Shown: piece by piece, positions 1 through 7,954 of the stretch
How the letters are laid out: every line of letters begins with the position of its first letter
Numbering within the stretch: position 1 is the first letter of the stretch
NCBI GenBank assembly: GCA_002067265.1
Contig: MVQW01000325.1
Location: 1-21,323 of the forward strand
Length of the DNA stretch: 21,323 bases
Direction of reading: 5' to 3'
Source of the DNA: Methanomethylovorans sp. PtaU1.Bin073
GTDB taxonomy: Archaea; Halobacteriota; Methanosarcinia; Methanosarcinales; Methanosarcinaceae
Translations under genes and position numbers: made by a program
Notes under the pieces: model-generated
Told to the model about the DNA's origin: nothing
Databases searched by the model: none
The model's input: only the letters and a program-made list of their open reading frames with translations

Positions 1-2
1 AT

Positions 3-1967
3 TCAGCAAAAGAGTCACCAATTAAAGCGTATAAGGATACTGAAATAGCGATAGCACAATTTGAACATCAAGCCGAAAAAATAAATCAACCGGAATGCAA
101 TAAATGCCGGGAAATTTTTCAGGACACATTACATGAAATAAAAATAAGGATACTGCCATTGCTGAATAATTTCCGATGTGAGGCAGATGGGACTTTTGAT
201 TACGAGAAAAAGTTCCAGCCATACGTAAGGCCTCTGTTCTCAACTTCCAGGATCTATACTGAACCTCCATTAAATACTATTTTCATCGAGTGCTATGATG
301 TACAGAGAGATGACGGAAGAAAATTACCCATATCTGTCTACGAGTTTACAGATAAACCTGAAAAACTGTATGTGGTAAATCCAATAGAATACAATATGAA
401 ACCGGAGGAACTTCTGCTTATCGAAAGCGTACGTAACAGGATGATAAAGCATCGGCCGGAAGATATGAATTTTGCAGATCCTGGTCTTTCAAGAGAATAT
501 TTCCGTAGACTTTGCAAAAGATTGCTAAATGAAGAATGTACGGTCAAAAAACTGTCTTTGGCACCTTCTCAACTGGACATGTATTCTGACCTGCTGGCAA
601 AGTACACAACAGGACTTGGCATTCTGGAAGATCTGCTATCCGATGAAAGAGTTACAGACATATATGTCAATGCACCTGCAGATAAAAATCCTGTTAACGT
701 GGTAATTAATGGCGAAGAATGTACTACTAACATTTTTCTGTCGCAGGAAGAAATGGACTCCATGGTCTCAAGATTCAGGACAATAAGCGGAAGACCTTTT
801 GGAGAAGCTACGCCTGTCCTGGAAATGGCACTTAAAGAATACGGAGTGCGTGTCTCGGTGATAGGAGACCCGCTAAGTGCAAAAGGAATGGCCTATGCTT
901 TTAGAAAACATGCAAAGACTCCCTGGACGCTGCCCAAACTTATCAATAGTGGGGCCATAACTCCTCTTACAGCAGGTCTGCTCAGCTTTATGATGGATGG
1001 GCATGCATCAGTACTCATTGCTGGTGGAGTGGGAGCAGGTAAAACATCTCTTTTATGTGCCATGCTTATGGAAATGCCCCAGAAATACAGAATACTAACC
1101 ATAGAAGACACACCCGAGATACCTCTTGAGAAATTGCAAAAACTTGGATGGAAAGCACAGGGTCTCAATGCCCAGTCTTCCATCGTAAAATCAAGTATTG
1201 AGATTGAACCTGCCACAGCCCTGCGTGCATCTCTCAGGCTTGGAAGTTCATCTCTGGTGATAGGCGAAGTAAGAGGGCCTGAAGTCGCGATGCTGTATGA
1301 AGCCATGCAGGTCGGCACAGCAGGTAATTCTGTGATAGGGACCATACATGGTGCATCCACAAACGCCGTTTATGAAAGAATAGTGCACACTCTTGGAGTG
1401 CCTCCGGCCTCATTTAAGGCTACAGATGCCGTAATAGTATGTTCCAATACCCGTATATCAGGCAGTATGGCAACAAGACGTAAAGTAATACAGGTTGCTG
1501 AAGTGAATGAAGTATGGGACCCTGATAATACATACAGTGTTTTTTCTGACATCCTTACTTATGATGCCTCGGTCAATTCACTGGTACCAACGGACCTTCT
1601 TGACAGAGGGCAGTCTGGATTGATCCGGAAAATTGCAAGAAAATGGGGCATATCCGTAGATGAGGCTTCAAAGAATATTCGTATCCGTGCAAGCATGAAA
1701 CTTAAAATGGCGGAATATGGTAAAACAAACCCGGCATTTATTGAGGCTGAAATAGTATCTGCAGCTAACAACATGTTCTGGATGCTAATGGAACAGGAAA
1801 AAGAGATTTCCAGCAAACCTGACATGCAACGCGTATATGAGAGATGGTGTACGTGGTTCGAACAGATAGCGGTGGCCAAAGGTAAAGAAAAGTCTATTGA
1901 AACAATAGACAAAACATTATGCTCCAAATCATTGACCGAGGCAGTACAGGGTGGCCATGATGCATAA
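3..1967 (+). CDS. Type II/IV secretion system ATPase (GspE/ArlI/TadA family), 5'-truncated by window edge
   Basis: This is a cytoplasmic hexameric ATPase that powers assembly of type IV pilus-like filaments or secretion. The frame is open to the left edge (654 residues visible), so the TTG at 159 is not a necessary start. The visible N-terminus reads in frame through a Cys-x2-Cys (PECNKCRE, about nt 94-117). The Walker A motif GGVGAGKTS lies at about nt 1023-1049, the Asp box TIEDTPE follows near nt 1100, the Walker B LVIGEVRG is near nt 1255-1278, and the His box GTIHGAS is near nt 1338-1358. All motor motifs are intact. It overlaps or abuts the membrane partner downstream, the usual ATPase/platform pair. 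No pilin or prepilin peptidase gene is in view, so pilus, archaellum-like or secretion use cannot be told apart. It is not a typical archaellum ArlI by context. Confidence 0.93.
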   Translation, partial: SAKESPIKAYKDTEIAIAQFEHQAEKINQPECNKCREIFQDTLHEIKIRILPLLNNFRCEADGTFDYEKKFQPYVRPLFSTSRIYTEPPLNTIFIECYDVQRDDGRKLPISVYEFTDKPEKLYVVNPIEYNMKPEELLLIESVRNRMIKHRPEDMNFADPGLSREYFRRLCKRLLNEECTVKKLSLAPSQLDMYSDLLAKYTTGLGILEDLLSDERVTDIYVNAPADKNPVNVVINGEECTTNIFLSQEEMDSMVSRFRTISGRPFGEATPVLEMALKEYGVRVSVIGDPLSAKGMAYAFRKHAKTPWTLPKLINSGAITPLTAGLLSFMMDGHASVLIAGGVGAGKTSLLCAMLMEMPQKYRILTIEDTPEIPLEKLQKLGWKAQGLNAQSSIVKSSIEIEPATALRASLRLGSSSLVIGEVRGPEVAMLYEAMQVGTAGNSVIGTIHGASTNAVYERIVHTLGVPPASFKATDAVIVCSNTRISGSMATRRKVIQVAEVNEVWDPDNTYSVFSDILTYDASVNSLVPTDLLDRGQSGLIRKIARKWGISVDEASKNIRIRASMKLKMAEYGKTNPAFIEAEIVSAANNMFWMLMEQEKEISSKPDMQRVYERWCTWFEQIAVAKGKEKSIETIDKTLCSKSLTEAVQGGHDA

Positions 1968-3897
1968 TGATAACTGGTACTATAGAGGATGCAAATTTAC
2001 CTGGAGACATTTCTCCGGATTCATCAAAGACCATGAGGAATTTAAAAAGAAGAGTGAAAAAGCAGTCAGCCAGGAGTATATTAATTCCCTTGTATACACG
2101 GGCTTTGACCTGGAACCTTATGAAACAACATTTTTTTCATATATAGGATCTGCAGTAATATTTTTTATAGTTCTGTTTACAGATGCCTTATTATTCAGAC
2201 TCACAACATTTTCATCGGGCATACTCACAGCAATCGTAATGATGAGCTTCATTATACCGATAGTAGGACTATCGTATCTCAGTGAATATGTCAAGATACA
2301 TGCTCGCTACATGAGAATAACATCACTTGGGGATATGCCTGAAGTCATGAGCTATGTTGTAATGTCAATGAAGATAGTTCCTAACATGGAAAAGGCTGTG
2401 CATTTTGCTGCAGAGAACTCTAACAGGCCTCTGGCAAGGGATCTGAGGAAAATGTTATGGAACCTTCATTTACGAGTATATGCCGGAATGGACGATGCCG
2501 TTGTCCAGTTTTCGGAGATGTGGGGTAAGAACAGCGAACATTTCAAAAGGTCATTGCATCTGATCAGAAGCTCTATGAGCGAAACTGACCCTGCTCAACG
2601 TACTTTGACCCTCAACCGGTCATTGGATATCATCCTGGACGGGACAAGGAACCTCATGGAAGGGTACGCTGCAAAACTAAAGCTTCCAACTTATGTACTA
2701 TACTCAATATTCATCCTCATACCCCTTGCTTTAGTCGCGTTGCTGCCTGCAATGGCTGTTGTAGGGATTCGCATTACAAGTACGAACCTTGTGTTGATGT
2801 ATGACATAGTATTGCCTTTGATCACTTTTATGTACGCAGAATATGTGCTTATGCAAAGGCCTGCATCTTTTGTTCCCCAGAAAATATCAGACACTCATCC
2901 TGAACTGGAAGGTCTGCCATCTAAAAGAAAAAAAGAACTCTTTTTTGCAGTGATCACTGGTATTGCTGTCTGCAGTATGGGATATATATTGGTGCATATA
3001 GGAAATCCTTACGGAGTGATTTCAACTGCCGTACTTGAAGGACTGGTACCTACGGCACTACTGATACTGGTGGGTATAAGTATTACCACTTCGTGGTACC
3101 TTAATGCCGCATATACCCCATACAAGAAAATAAGAGATCAGATAATTGCCATGGAAAATGAATTTGCGGATGCGTTGTTTATCCTGGGCCGGAGAATATC
3201 GGAAGGCAGGTCTGCAGAAGAGGCTTTTGTGCATACTGCGGCCAATATGAAAGGAGCATCTATCTCTGAACCCTTTGAAAAAATAGCGATGAACGTTGCA
3301 TGTATGAGATGTGACCTGCATAGTGCGATATTCGATGAGGATTACGGCGCATTCAAAAATGTCTATTCGGAAAGAATAAACACTACTATGAAACTATTTC
3401 TGGAAAGTGTACATAAAAGCCATGAAGCAGCAGGTGTCGCTATTGTGAAACTGGCGGATCACATGACTGACTTACAAGAAGTTGAGAGGCATATAAAAGA
3501 ATCACTTTATGAGATGACATCTACAATGAAGTCAACTGCATGCATATTTGCTCCACTTATCGCAGGAGTGACAATTGCACTCTCAGAGGTCATTGCAAAG
3601 ATACTGCAGAACGTGGCACACAGCATATCCAGGTTGCCGCCAAACGTGATCCCCGGGCCTGCAGATATATCTCCTGAGAGCCTGGAGCTTTCCACTGGCC
3701 CGGATATATTCATGCTGTCAATAGGCATATACCTGATATTGATCACAACAATCCTTGTCCGATTCTCAACAGCTATCGAGTATGGAGGAGATAAAAGCCA
3801 GATGATGTACGAGCTTTCCAGAGCATTGCCAATATCAGTAATTGTGTTTTCTGCTTCTGCAATAGCCTCAAGGATAATATTCAGAGGATTTATCTGA
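1957..3897 (+). CDS. Type II secretion/pilus assembly membrane platform protein (TadC/ArlJ-like, T2SSF)
   Basis: This is the inner-membrane platform partner of the upstream ATPase, about 646 residues. Two T2SSF-like modules are visible: cytoplasmic helices at about residues 125-240 followed by a membrane pair, and again at about residues 395-540 followed by a membrane segment. I count about nine hydrophobic segments, including YVLYSIFILIPLALVALL and the C-terminal IFMLSIGIYLILITTILV. The frame can open at GTG 1951, but ATG 1957 or 1960 is better placed behind the GGGTGG at 1949-1954. The start overlaps the end of the ATPase gene (stop 1965-1967), which implies translational coupling. The length and the two tandem modules fit the double-domain archaeal TadC-type proteins of methanogens better than the shorter ArlJ. 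The substrate filament is unknown. Confidence 0.88.
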   Translation: MMHNDNWYYRGCKFTWRHFSGFIKDHEEFKKKSEKAVSQEYINSLVYTGFDLEPYETTFFSYIGSAVIFFIVLFTDALLFRLTTFSSGILTAIVMMSFIIPIVGLSYLSEYVKIHARYMRITSLGDMPEVMSYVVMSMKIVPNMEKAVHFAAENSNRPLARDLRKMLWNLHLRVYAGMDDAVVQFSEMWGKNSEHFKRSLHLIRSSMSETDPAQRTLTLNRSLDIILDGTRNLMEGYAAKLKLPTYVLYSIFILIPLALVALLPAMAVVGIRITSTNLVLMYDIVLPLITFMYAEYVLMQRPASFVPQKISDTHPELEGLPSKRKKELFFAVITGIAVCSMGYILVHIGNPYGVISTAVLEGLVPTALLILVGISITTSWYLNAAYTPYKKIRDQIIAMENEFADALFILGRRISEGRSAEEAFVHTAANMKGASISEPFEKIAMNVACMRCDLHSAIFDEDYGAFKNVYSERINTTMKLFLESVHKSHEAAGVAIVKLADHMTDLQEVERHIKESLYEMTSTMKSTACIFAPLIAGVTIALSEVIAKILQNVAHSISRLPPNVIPGPADISPESLELSTGPDIFMLSIGIYLILITTILVRFSTAIEYGGDKSQMMYELSRALPISVIVFSASAIASRIIFRGFI

Positions 3898-3922
3898 GGA
3901 GATCCTGTGGTAGATATCCTCA
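3895..3922. terminator. Inverted repeat between convergent genes
   Basis: TGAGGA (3895-3900, beginning with the secretion gene's stop codon) is matched by TCCTCA (3917-3922). Allowing one mismatch, the arms extend to 9 bp. The repeat lies in the 40-bp gap between two convergent genes, where a bidirectional terminator would be expected. Neither side is followed by a clear T-run, so the function is uncertain. Confidence 0.3.
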
Positions 3923-3937
3923 AATCATTATGACATA

Positions 3938-4123
3938 TTATTCCATATAGATCAGGGCCTTGTTGGGACAGCATTTAACACAAAGCATGCATCGGTTACA
4001 TAGGTCATGGTCTATCTTTGGCCTGTCGTCGGAATTTCTTGTAAGAGCAAAAACTGGACAAATTGCCCTGCATCTACCACATTTTTTACAGCCGGAAACT
4101 ACTATGTACCCTTTGCTTGACAC
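3938..4123 (-). CDS. Small 2x[4Fe-4S] ferredoxin
   Basis: This is a 61-residue soluble electron carrier with two complete cluster motifs: C12-x2-C15-x2-C18-x3-C22-P and C42-x2-C45-x2-C48-x3-C52-P, plus an extra Cys at 51. The length is normal for a bacterial-type ferredoxin. The only usable start is GTG 4123; in-frame codons upstream to the stop at 4151-4153 contain no ATG, GTG or TTG. I see no Shine-Dalgarno sequence, so it may be leaderless. It diverges from the radical SAM gene with only 21 bp between the start codons, so an electron-donor role for that enzyme is a reasonable inference but is not shown. Confidence 0.85.
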   Translation of the reverse strand: MSSKGYIVVSGCKKCGRCRAICPVFALTRNSDDRPKIDHDLCNRCMLCVKCCPNKALIYME

Positions 4124-4144
4124 TGCAGAATAGCAAAGAGATAA

Positions 4145-5263
4145 ATGTATTTAAGGGGAATGGACGAAATAACAGATATATATTATAAGATCCATGGTTG
4201 CGCCATCATGCTGAATATATCTCAGGGAGAAGCTGATTCTTGTTACTCATATCTTTCCAAAGGCTGTAGATTATGCCAGGAAGGAGCTAAAATGGTGCTT
4301 TTTATAACTGGCATCTGCGGAAAAAACTGTTTTTATTGCCCACTTTCCAATGAAAGAAAAGCAGATGTTACCTTTGCTAATGAAAGACTTGTCAACTCCG
4401 ATAATGACATCATAGAGGAAGCACGACAGATGGGGGCACTGGGTACAGGAATTACCGGTGGTGAACCACTGCTTAAACCTGAGAAAGTCCTAGCATATAT
4501 AAAACTGCTCAAATCAGAATTTGGAAAAGACCATCACATTCATCTCTACACTGCCTTACCTTTAGATGACAGCATACTAGAAAAACTTGCATTATCCGGA
4601 CTTGATGAGATAAGGTTCCATCCTCCTGTAGAGATATGGAATATTAATATGGAAAATTATGCAAATTCCATAAAAAAAGCCATGGTTCTTGGAATGGAAG
4701 TGGGCCTGGAGATCCCGGCGATAGAGGGTGCACAAGAAGTATCCAGAATGGCAAATGAATTGGGCTGTTTCGTTAATCTGAATGAACTTGAGTTCTCAGA
4801 TACAAATTCTGAGGCAATGAAACTCAGAGGCTATAAGTTGCGGGATGAAATCTCAAATGCTGTGGATGGGTCATATGCCATTGGTATGAAAATTTTAAAG
4901 ACCACTGAAAAGGGACACTTATGTACATCCCGATATAAAGATGCTATACAGCTTCGAAGAAGGCTACTGCGCATAGCTGAGAGAGCAGCCAGGGAATTTG
5001 ATGAAGTAACTGAAGATGGAACCCTTGTATATGGAGTAATAACCTGTAACGCTGAGGATAATTCAATAGGGCGGGTAACTGATATCTTGTCACAATTAGG
5101 TGTACCTGAGGAATTATTCCAGATAGACAAAGAAGAGATACACATAGCCCCCTGGATACTGGAAGAGATTAGAATGGAGATTGCAACGCATGTAAAAGAA
5201 ATGTGCATTGTTGAAAGATATCCATTTCCTGGAGGGATAATAGTTGAAAAAATCCCACTTTAA
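4145..5263 (+). CDS. Radical SAM protein, COG2108-like (PFL-activating-enzyme-related)
   Basis: This is a 372-residue radical S-adenosylmethionine enzyme. The cluster motif C58-GKN-C62-FY-C65 (CxxxCxxC) sits in the context MVLFITGICGKNCFYCPLS, and a GITGGEPLL (GGE) SAM-binding motif follows. A second Cys pair, GCRLC (C41, C44), precedes it. This layout fits the uncharacterised archaeal family related to pyruvate formate-lyase activases (COG2108), as I remember it; the substrate is unknown. A C-terminal extension of about 100 residues with few cysteines follows the radical SAM core. The start is uncertain: ATG 4145 has only a weak GAGAT ahead of it, and ATG 4160 follows AAGGGG closely. It is divergent from a ferredoxin gene and followed by a DUF2551-like gene. 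Confidence 0.85.
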   Translation: MYLRGMDEITDIYYKIHGCAIMLNISQGEADSCYSYLSKGCRLCQEGAKMVLFITGICGKNCFYCPLSNERKADVTFANERLVNSDNDIIEEARQMGALGTGITGGEPLLKPEKVLAYIKLLKSEFGKDHHIHLYTALPLDDSILEKLALSGLDEIRFHPPVEIWNINMENYANSIKKAMVLGMEVGLEIPAIEGAQEVSRMANELGCFVNLNELEFSDTNSEAMKLRGYKLRDEISNAVDGSYAIGMKILKTTEKGHLCTSRYKDAIQLRRRLLRIAERAAREFDEVTEDGTLVYGVITCNAEDNSIGRVTDILSQLGVPEELFQIDKEEIHIAPWILEEIRMEIATHVKEMCIVERYPFPGGIIVEKIPL

Positions 5264-5326
5264 AAGCCAAAATATATATGCAAGAATGATATACGTACTT
5301 CCAGTTTGGCAACCAATAGCAGTTTA

Positions 5327-5338
5327 ATTTATATAAAT
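5327..5338 (+). promoter_or_regulatory. TATA-box region ahead of the DUF2551-like gene
   Basis: ATTTATATAAAT is a perfect 12-bp palindrome that contains a strong archaeal TATA box. A second TATA-like site, CTTTATAAAC, lies at 5347-5356. With a usual spacing of about 25 nt the two would start RNA near 5358 or 5377, just ahead of the gene at 5382. The rest of the 118-bp gap is AT-rich and holds no gene. Confidence 0.5.
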
Positions 5339-5381
5339 CACAATAACTTTATAAACTAAAATAGCATATTAAAAAAACGAG

Positions 5382-5693
5382 GTGTTTGTACTGGAAACGA
5401 TAGAGGACCGCGTGAGGGAGAGGCTCATAAAATATCTCAGCAGAGATGATACCGGCATTCGCAAAGTAGTATTGCAGCTTTTTCTTGAAGGAAACAAGTT
5501 CACAACCGGTGATGTGTACGGGTACCTCAATAAAACCGATTTTAATGTGAGCTACAGAGGAGTTTCGGCCATGGTAGGCTTAATGAACACAAGATTAGGA
5601 ATCCTCAGTATTGACGTGACAGGAGACCATAACATATATCTTCTAAAGGAGGATTACAGAGATGTTGTTCGTTCAGTACTTGAGAACTATTAA
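5382..5693 (+). CDS. DUF2551-like small archaeal protein, winged-helix-like
   Basis: This protein of about 100 residues resembles the archaeal DUF2551 family, which has no established function. The sequence is mostly helical, with VRERLIKYLSRDDTGIRKVVLQLFL, then a short turn (FTTGDVYGYLNK) and a hairpin-like end (LGILSIDVTGDHNIYLL). That pattern suggests a small winged-helix fold and possibly nucleic acid binding; this is inference. The start is odd. GTG 5382 lies inside the ribosome binding sequence GAGGTG (5379-5384), whereas CTG 5391 is in frame and exactly 6 nt downstream of it. Either GTG is used with no useful Shine-Dalgarno sequence, or the protein begins at the rare CTG codon (100 residues). 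It has its own promoter, so it is probably not obligately co-transcribed with the radical SAM gene. Confidence 0.75.
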   Translation: MFVLETIEDRVRERLIKYLSRDDTGIRKVVLQLFLEGNKFTTGDVYGYLNKTDFNVSYRGVSAMVGLMNTRLGILSIDVTGDHNIYLLKEDYRDVVRSVLENY

Positions 5694-5717
5694 GAAAGAC
5701 TAATTTAAACACACCTC

Positions 5718-5734
5718 AAAGTAATCTTTTTATA
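5718..5734 (+). terminator. T-rich terminator after the DUF2551-like gene
   Basis: The stretch AATCTTTTTATAG about 30 nt past the stop codon contains a run of five T residues on the coding strand. Oligo-T runs are the usual archaeal termination signal. No strong hairpin precedes it. Confidence 0.4.
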
Positions 5735-5810
5735 GAATCGATACCAGTAATTTACCAATTTGGTATGTTAGTATACACCACAAAGGTGGAGAAAACCCTT
5801 AGGTCGGGAT

Positions 5811-5830
5811 TTTTATATTAAATTATATAA
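5811..5830 (+). promoter_or_regulatory. Probable TATA region for the prenyltransferase gene
   Basis: A 20-bp block of only A and T (TTTTATATTA then AATTATATAA) matches an archaeal TATA element. The likely RNA start is about 5840-5855. That would give a leader of 35-50 nt to GTG 5890 and would leave out any start further upstream than about 5840. Short stem-forming sequences precede it (CCAC-AAAG-GTGG at 5778-5789). Confidence 0.45.
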
Positions 5831-5889
5831 GTGGGATTGTATATCGCACATATGAGCACTTCCTCTCTAAAGAAGTAACGCACGCCTAT

Positions 5890-6696
5890 GTGCCTGAACA
5901 TATTGCAATAATTATGGATGGAAACCGTAGGTATGCTAATAGAGTAGGCAAACTTACGAATTATGGGCATGCAAAAGGTGCCAGCATAACTGAGAAAGTG
6001 ATCGAATGGTCCCATGAAATAGGAGTTAAGCAACTTACTGTGTATGCATTTTCTACAGAGAATTTTAACAGATCTGCAGACGAGAAACAAAAACTCTTTG
6101 AGTTAATAGGACTCAAATTTGATGAACTTTGCCAGGATGAGCGTACCCATAAAAGAAAAATGCATATTAGAGCTATCGGTGATTTGCAAATGCTTCCAGC
6201 CAGCCTGCAAAGGTCTATAAAAGAAGCTGAGAGATGTACTGCAAACTACGATCGTTTTTATCTTAATGTAGCTATTGCTTATGGAGGCAGACAGGATATA
6301 GTCCAAGCAGTGCGCAAAATCGCTGAAAAAGTAGATAATGGGCAACTTGATCCGGAAGATATCACAGAGAGCACCATTTCAAATCATCTCTACCCAGTTG
6401 TGGGAAATGCTGTACCAAATGTGGACCTTATAATCCGTACAGGAGGAGATGAAAGAGTATCCAATTTCCTCCCATGGCAGACATCTGGCAATGAATGTGC
6501 TACGTATTTTTGTGCCCCATTTTGGCCAGAATTCAGAAAGATCGATTTTCTGCGTTCTATAAGAATATACCAGGACCGTCTCCAGGAAAAGAAGCGTGTG
6601 ATGAAAAGGAGGAGTGCAATTCTCCTAAAGGTTTTAGAGAACAGGAATAAAGAGAAGGTCCATAATTGTCCTGTAAACAGCGTACGCGGAATTTGA
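5890..6696 (+). CDS. uppS: Polyprenyl diphosphate synthase, cis-prenyltransferase family
   Basis: This enzyme condenses isopentenyl diphosphate units in cis configuration to make the long polyprenyl carrier used in archaea for N-glycosylation and other surface sugars. Family signatures are clear: [13 protein letters not shown] at the N-terminus with catalytic Asp10, YAFSTENF near residues 52-59, and [15 protein letters not shown] in the C-terminal third. The given start, GTG 5890, is the only canonical start in the frame, but it has no Shine-Dalgarno sequence and leaves just eight residues before MDGN. The frame stays open back to 5803 and encodes a plausible helix ([14 protein letters not shown]) like the N-terminal extension I expect in relatives. 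The true start is therefore unresolved. It is followed by a hairpin terminator and convergent to tRNA-Leu. Confidence 0.92.
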   Translation: MPEHIAIIMDGNRRYANRVGKLTNYGHAKGASITEKVIEWSHEIGVKQLTVYAFSTENFNRSADEKQKLFELIGLKFDELCQDERTHKRKMHIRAIGDLQMLPASLQRSIKEAERCTANYDRFYLNVAIAYGGRQDIVQAVRKIAEKVDNGQLDPEDITESTISNHLYPVVGNAVPNVDLIIRTGGDERVSNFLPWQTSGNECATYFCAPFWPEFRKIDFLRSIRIYQDRLQEKKRVMKRRSAILLKVLENRNKEKVHNCPVNSVRGI

Positions 6697-6730
6697 CTTG
6701 AATATCAGACTAGTGTTTTGAATCATCCTG

Positions 6731-6763
6731 AATAAGTGGTATTCATACCGCTAACTTATTTTT
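6731..6763 (+). terminator. Hairpin and T-run after uppS
   Basis: AATAAGT-GGTAT (6731-6742) can pair with ATACC and ACTTATT (6745-6760): a 5-bp inner stem, a GCTA bulge and a 7-bp outer stem, followed by TTT. It lies 35 nt past the uppS stop codon. The rest of the gap 6697-6992 shows no convincing gene; CTGAATAAGTG occurs twice (6729-6739 and 6851-6861), and a small stem TGCCT-AATAC-AGGCA lies near 6918-6932. Confidence 0.5.
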
Positions 6764-6963
6764 CATAGGTATACACCATAGCCTAGCAAGTAAAACCAAG
6801 ATCGTCATTTTCAAACAATTCAGTACTTTATAGATAGAGACAATCCTGAACTGAATAAGTGCCATCATGTAACCACAACTCCGTCAAATGAAACTATAGC
6901 ACTAAAGAAGTATTGCTGCCTAATACAGGCAAAAAGATGAACAGAGAGGAACAAAGAGAATCA

Positions 6964-6985
6964 AAAACAGTCTCAAAAGATTATG
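6964..6985 (-). terminator. Oligo-T trailer downstream of tRNA-Leu
   Basis: On the minus strand the tRNA is followed by CTTTTGAGACTGTTTTTGA, with T-runs of four and five. Oligo-T is the common archaeal terminator after tRNA genes. Confidence 0.45.
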
Positions 6986-6992
6986 TTAATAG

Positions 6993-7077
6993 TGCGGGGG
7001 ATGGGATTCGAACCCACGAATTCCTACGAAACTAGGCCCTCAACCTAGCGCCTTTGACCTGGCTGGGCAACCCCCGC
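6993..7077 (-). tRNA. tRNA-Leu (anticodon GAG)
   Basis: The minus strand folds as a class II tRNA. The acceptor GCGGGGG pairs with CCCCCGC, the D stem is GCC/GGC, and the anticodon stem CTAGG/CCTAG closes the loop TTGAGGG, giving anticodon GAG (reads CUC and CUU). A long variable arm of about 14 nt is followed by the T arm GTGGG-TTCGAAT-CCCAT. The discriminator is A, as expected for leucine, and CCA is not encoded. It lies 54 nt past the rpoD stop codon and has its own TATA-like site (7114-7123). Confidence 0.95.
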
Positions 7078-7113
7078 GCATGGGGAAAGAACAATATAGG
7101 AGATAGCAACCTC

Positions 7114-7123
7114 CCATATAAAT
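7114..7123 (-). promoter_or_regulatory. TATA box for tRNA-Leu
   Basis: On the minus strand ATTTATATGG lies about 41 nt upstream of the mature tRNA 5' end, in the 54-nt gap after rpoD. A start about 25 nt downstream would leave a short 5' leader for RNase P. The tRNA could also be made by read-through from rpoD. Confidence 0.5.
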
Positions 7124-7131
7124 CTGTTGGT

Positions 7132-7926
7132 TTACAGTGCCGATAAGATCGTAGCCAGATTTGTGGCTTTACCTTTTATGATATTAGCGGCGTTTAAGAC
7201 TAATTCTTTCATGATATAAGAGCCATCTGATTCCATTGTAAAGATGAACGAATGCTCATCAACTTTGATATCAATAGCATCAATATCACAAATTCCTTCA
7301 CATAATCTGCAAAGAGTACATTTAAGCATATCTTCCTGAGACACCTCAGCGCCATTTGCACCCATTTTAATGATAGCCACGGGACATTCGCTTATGCATG
7401 CGCCACACTGGTCACAGCCATTAAATTCAATCTTTGGCATGTTCTTGTACCCGCATGCTACTCCTGCCTGCCACCTGGAATGCTTGCTACCATATCCCAT
7501 TTGAGCTATGGCTTCAAGCACAATTTTCTGTCCTTCCCTCAGATCAGCAATGGGAACATTTGGATCAGCTGCCTGTACCTTATCATCAGAAGACACAAGA
7601 TCTCTGGAATAAACTATTCTAGGACCTTCTGCACTGAGTGTGAGAGATACCTGACATGCCGGACAGAAGTCACCACAATTACATTCATCCTTAGGAACAA
7701 AATCCTCCAGATTAGAAGTAAGAGGGATTAGTGCTAGGCGTAAGCCGAGCTGCTCATCGTACAAAACTGAGGTATTGTTGTAAATATTTACCTCAGTGAT
7801 AGCAATCGTAGGAACGTCCGCCAGGACAGCCCTGCGAATACCGTTTGCAAATGCAGCAGTTGTGTTCGACAATACAAACTTTGCAGACCTATCGGAGAGC
7901 TCCAGTATGTCTACTTCCATCGTCAT
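7132..7926 (-). CDS. rpoD: DNA-directed RNA polymerase subunit D with ferredoxin-like domain
   Basis: Subunit D (Rpo3) nucleates archaeal RNA polymerase assembly with subunit L, like bacterial alpha. The protein has 264 residues from ATG 7926. The N-terminal dimerisation part contains NGIRRAVLADVPTIAI (about residues 28-43). An inserted ferredoxin-like domain carries two complete sets: C171, C174, C177, C181 and C203, C206, C209, C213. Other lineages have lost one or both; two oxygen-labile clusters are known from Methanosarcina subunit D. Four further cysteines (C82, C84, C88, C91) sit in the preceding domain. The frame extends to 7992, but that would overlap uS11 by 38 nt; ATG 7926 follows GAAGGAAATAAGC. 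It is last of the uS13-uS4-uS11-rpoD operon. Confidence 0.95.
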   Translation of the reverse strand: MTMEVDILELSDRSAKFVLSNTTAAFANGIRRAVLADVPTIAITEVNIYNNTSVLYDEQLGLRLALIPLTSNLEDFVPKDECNCGDFCPACQVSLTLSAEGPRIVYSRDLVSSDDKVQAADPNVPIADLREGQKIVLEAIAQMGYGSKHSRWQAGVACGYKNMPKIEFNGCDQCGACISECPVAIIKMGANGAEVSQEDMLKCTLCRLCEGICDIDAIDIKVDEHSFIFTMESDGSYIMKELVLNAANIIKGKATNLATILSAL

Positions 7927-7954
7927 ATGCTTATTTCCTTCATGAACGGAGAGA

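Noticed and set aside
893..1360. A 155-codon minus-strand open frame opposite the secretion ATPase
   Set aside because: It is fully inside a gene with all ATPase motifs, and its translation resembles no family that I know.
3507..3974. A 155-codon minus-strand open frame opposite the membrane platform gene
   Set aside because: It is antisense to hydrophobic helices and overlaps the ferredoxin gene's end in a different frame; no supporting start signal.
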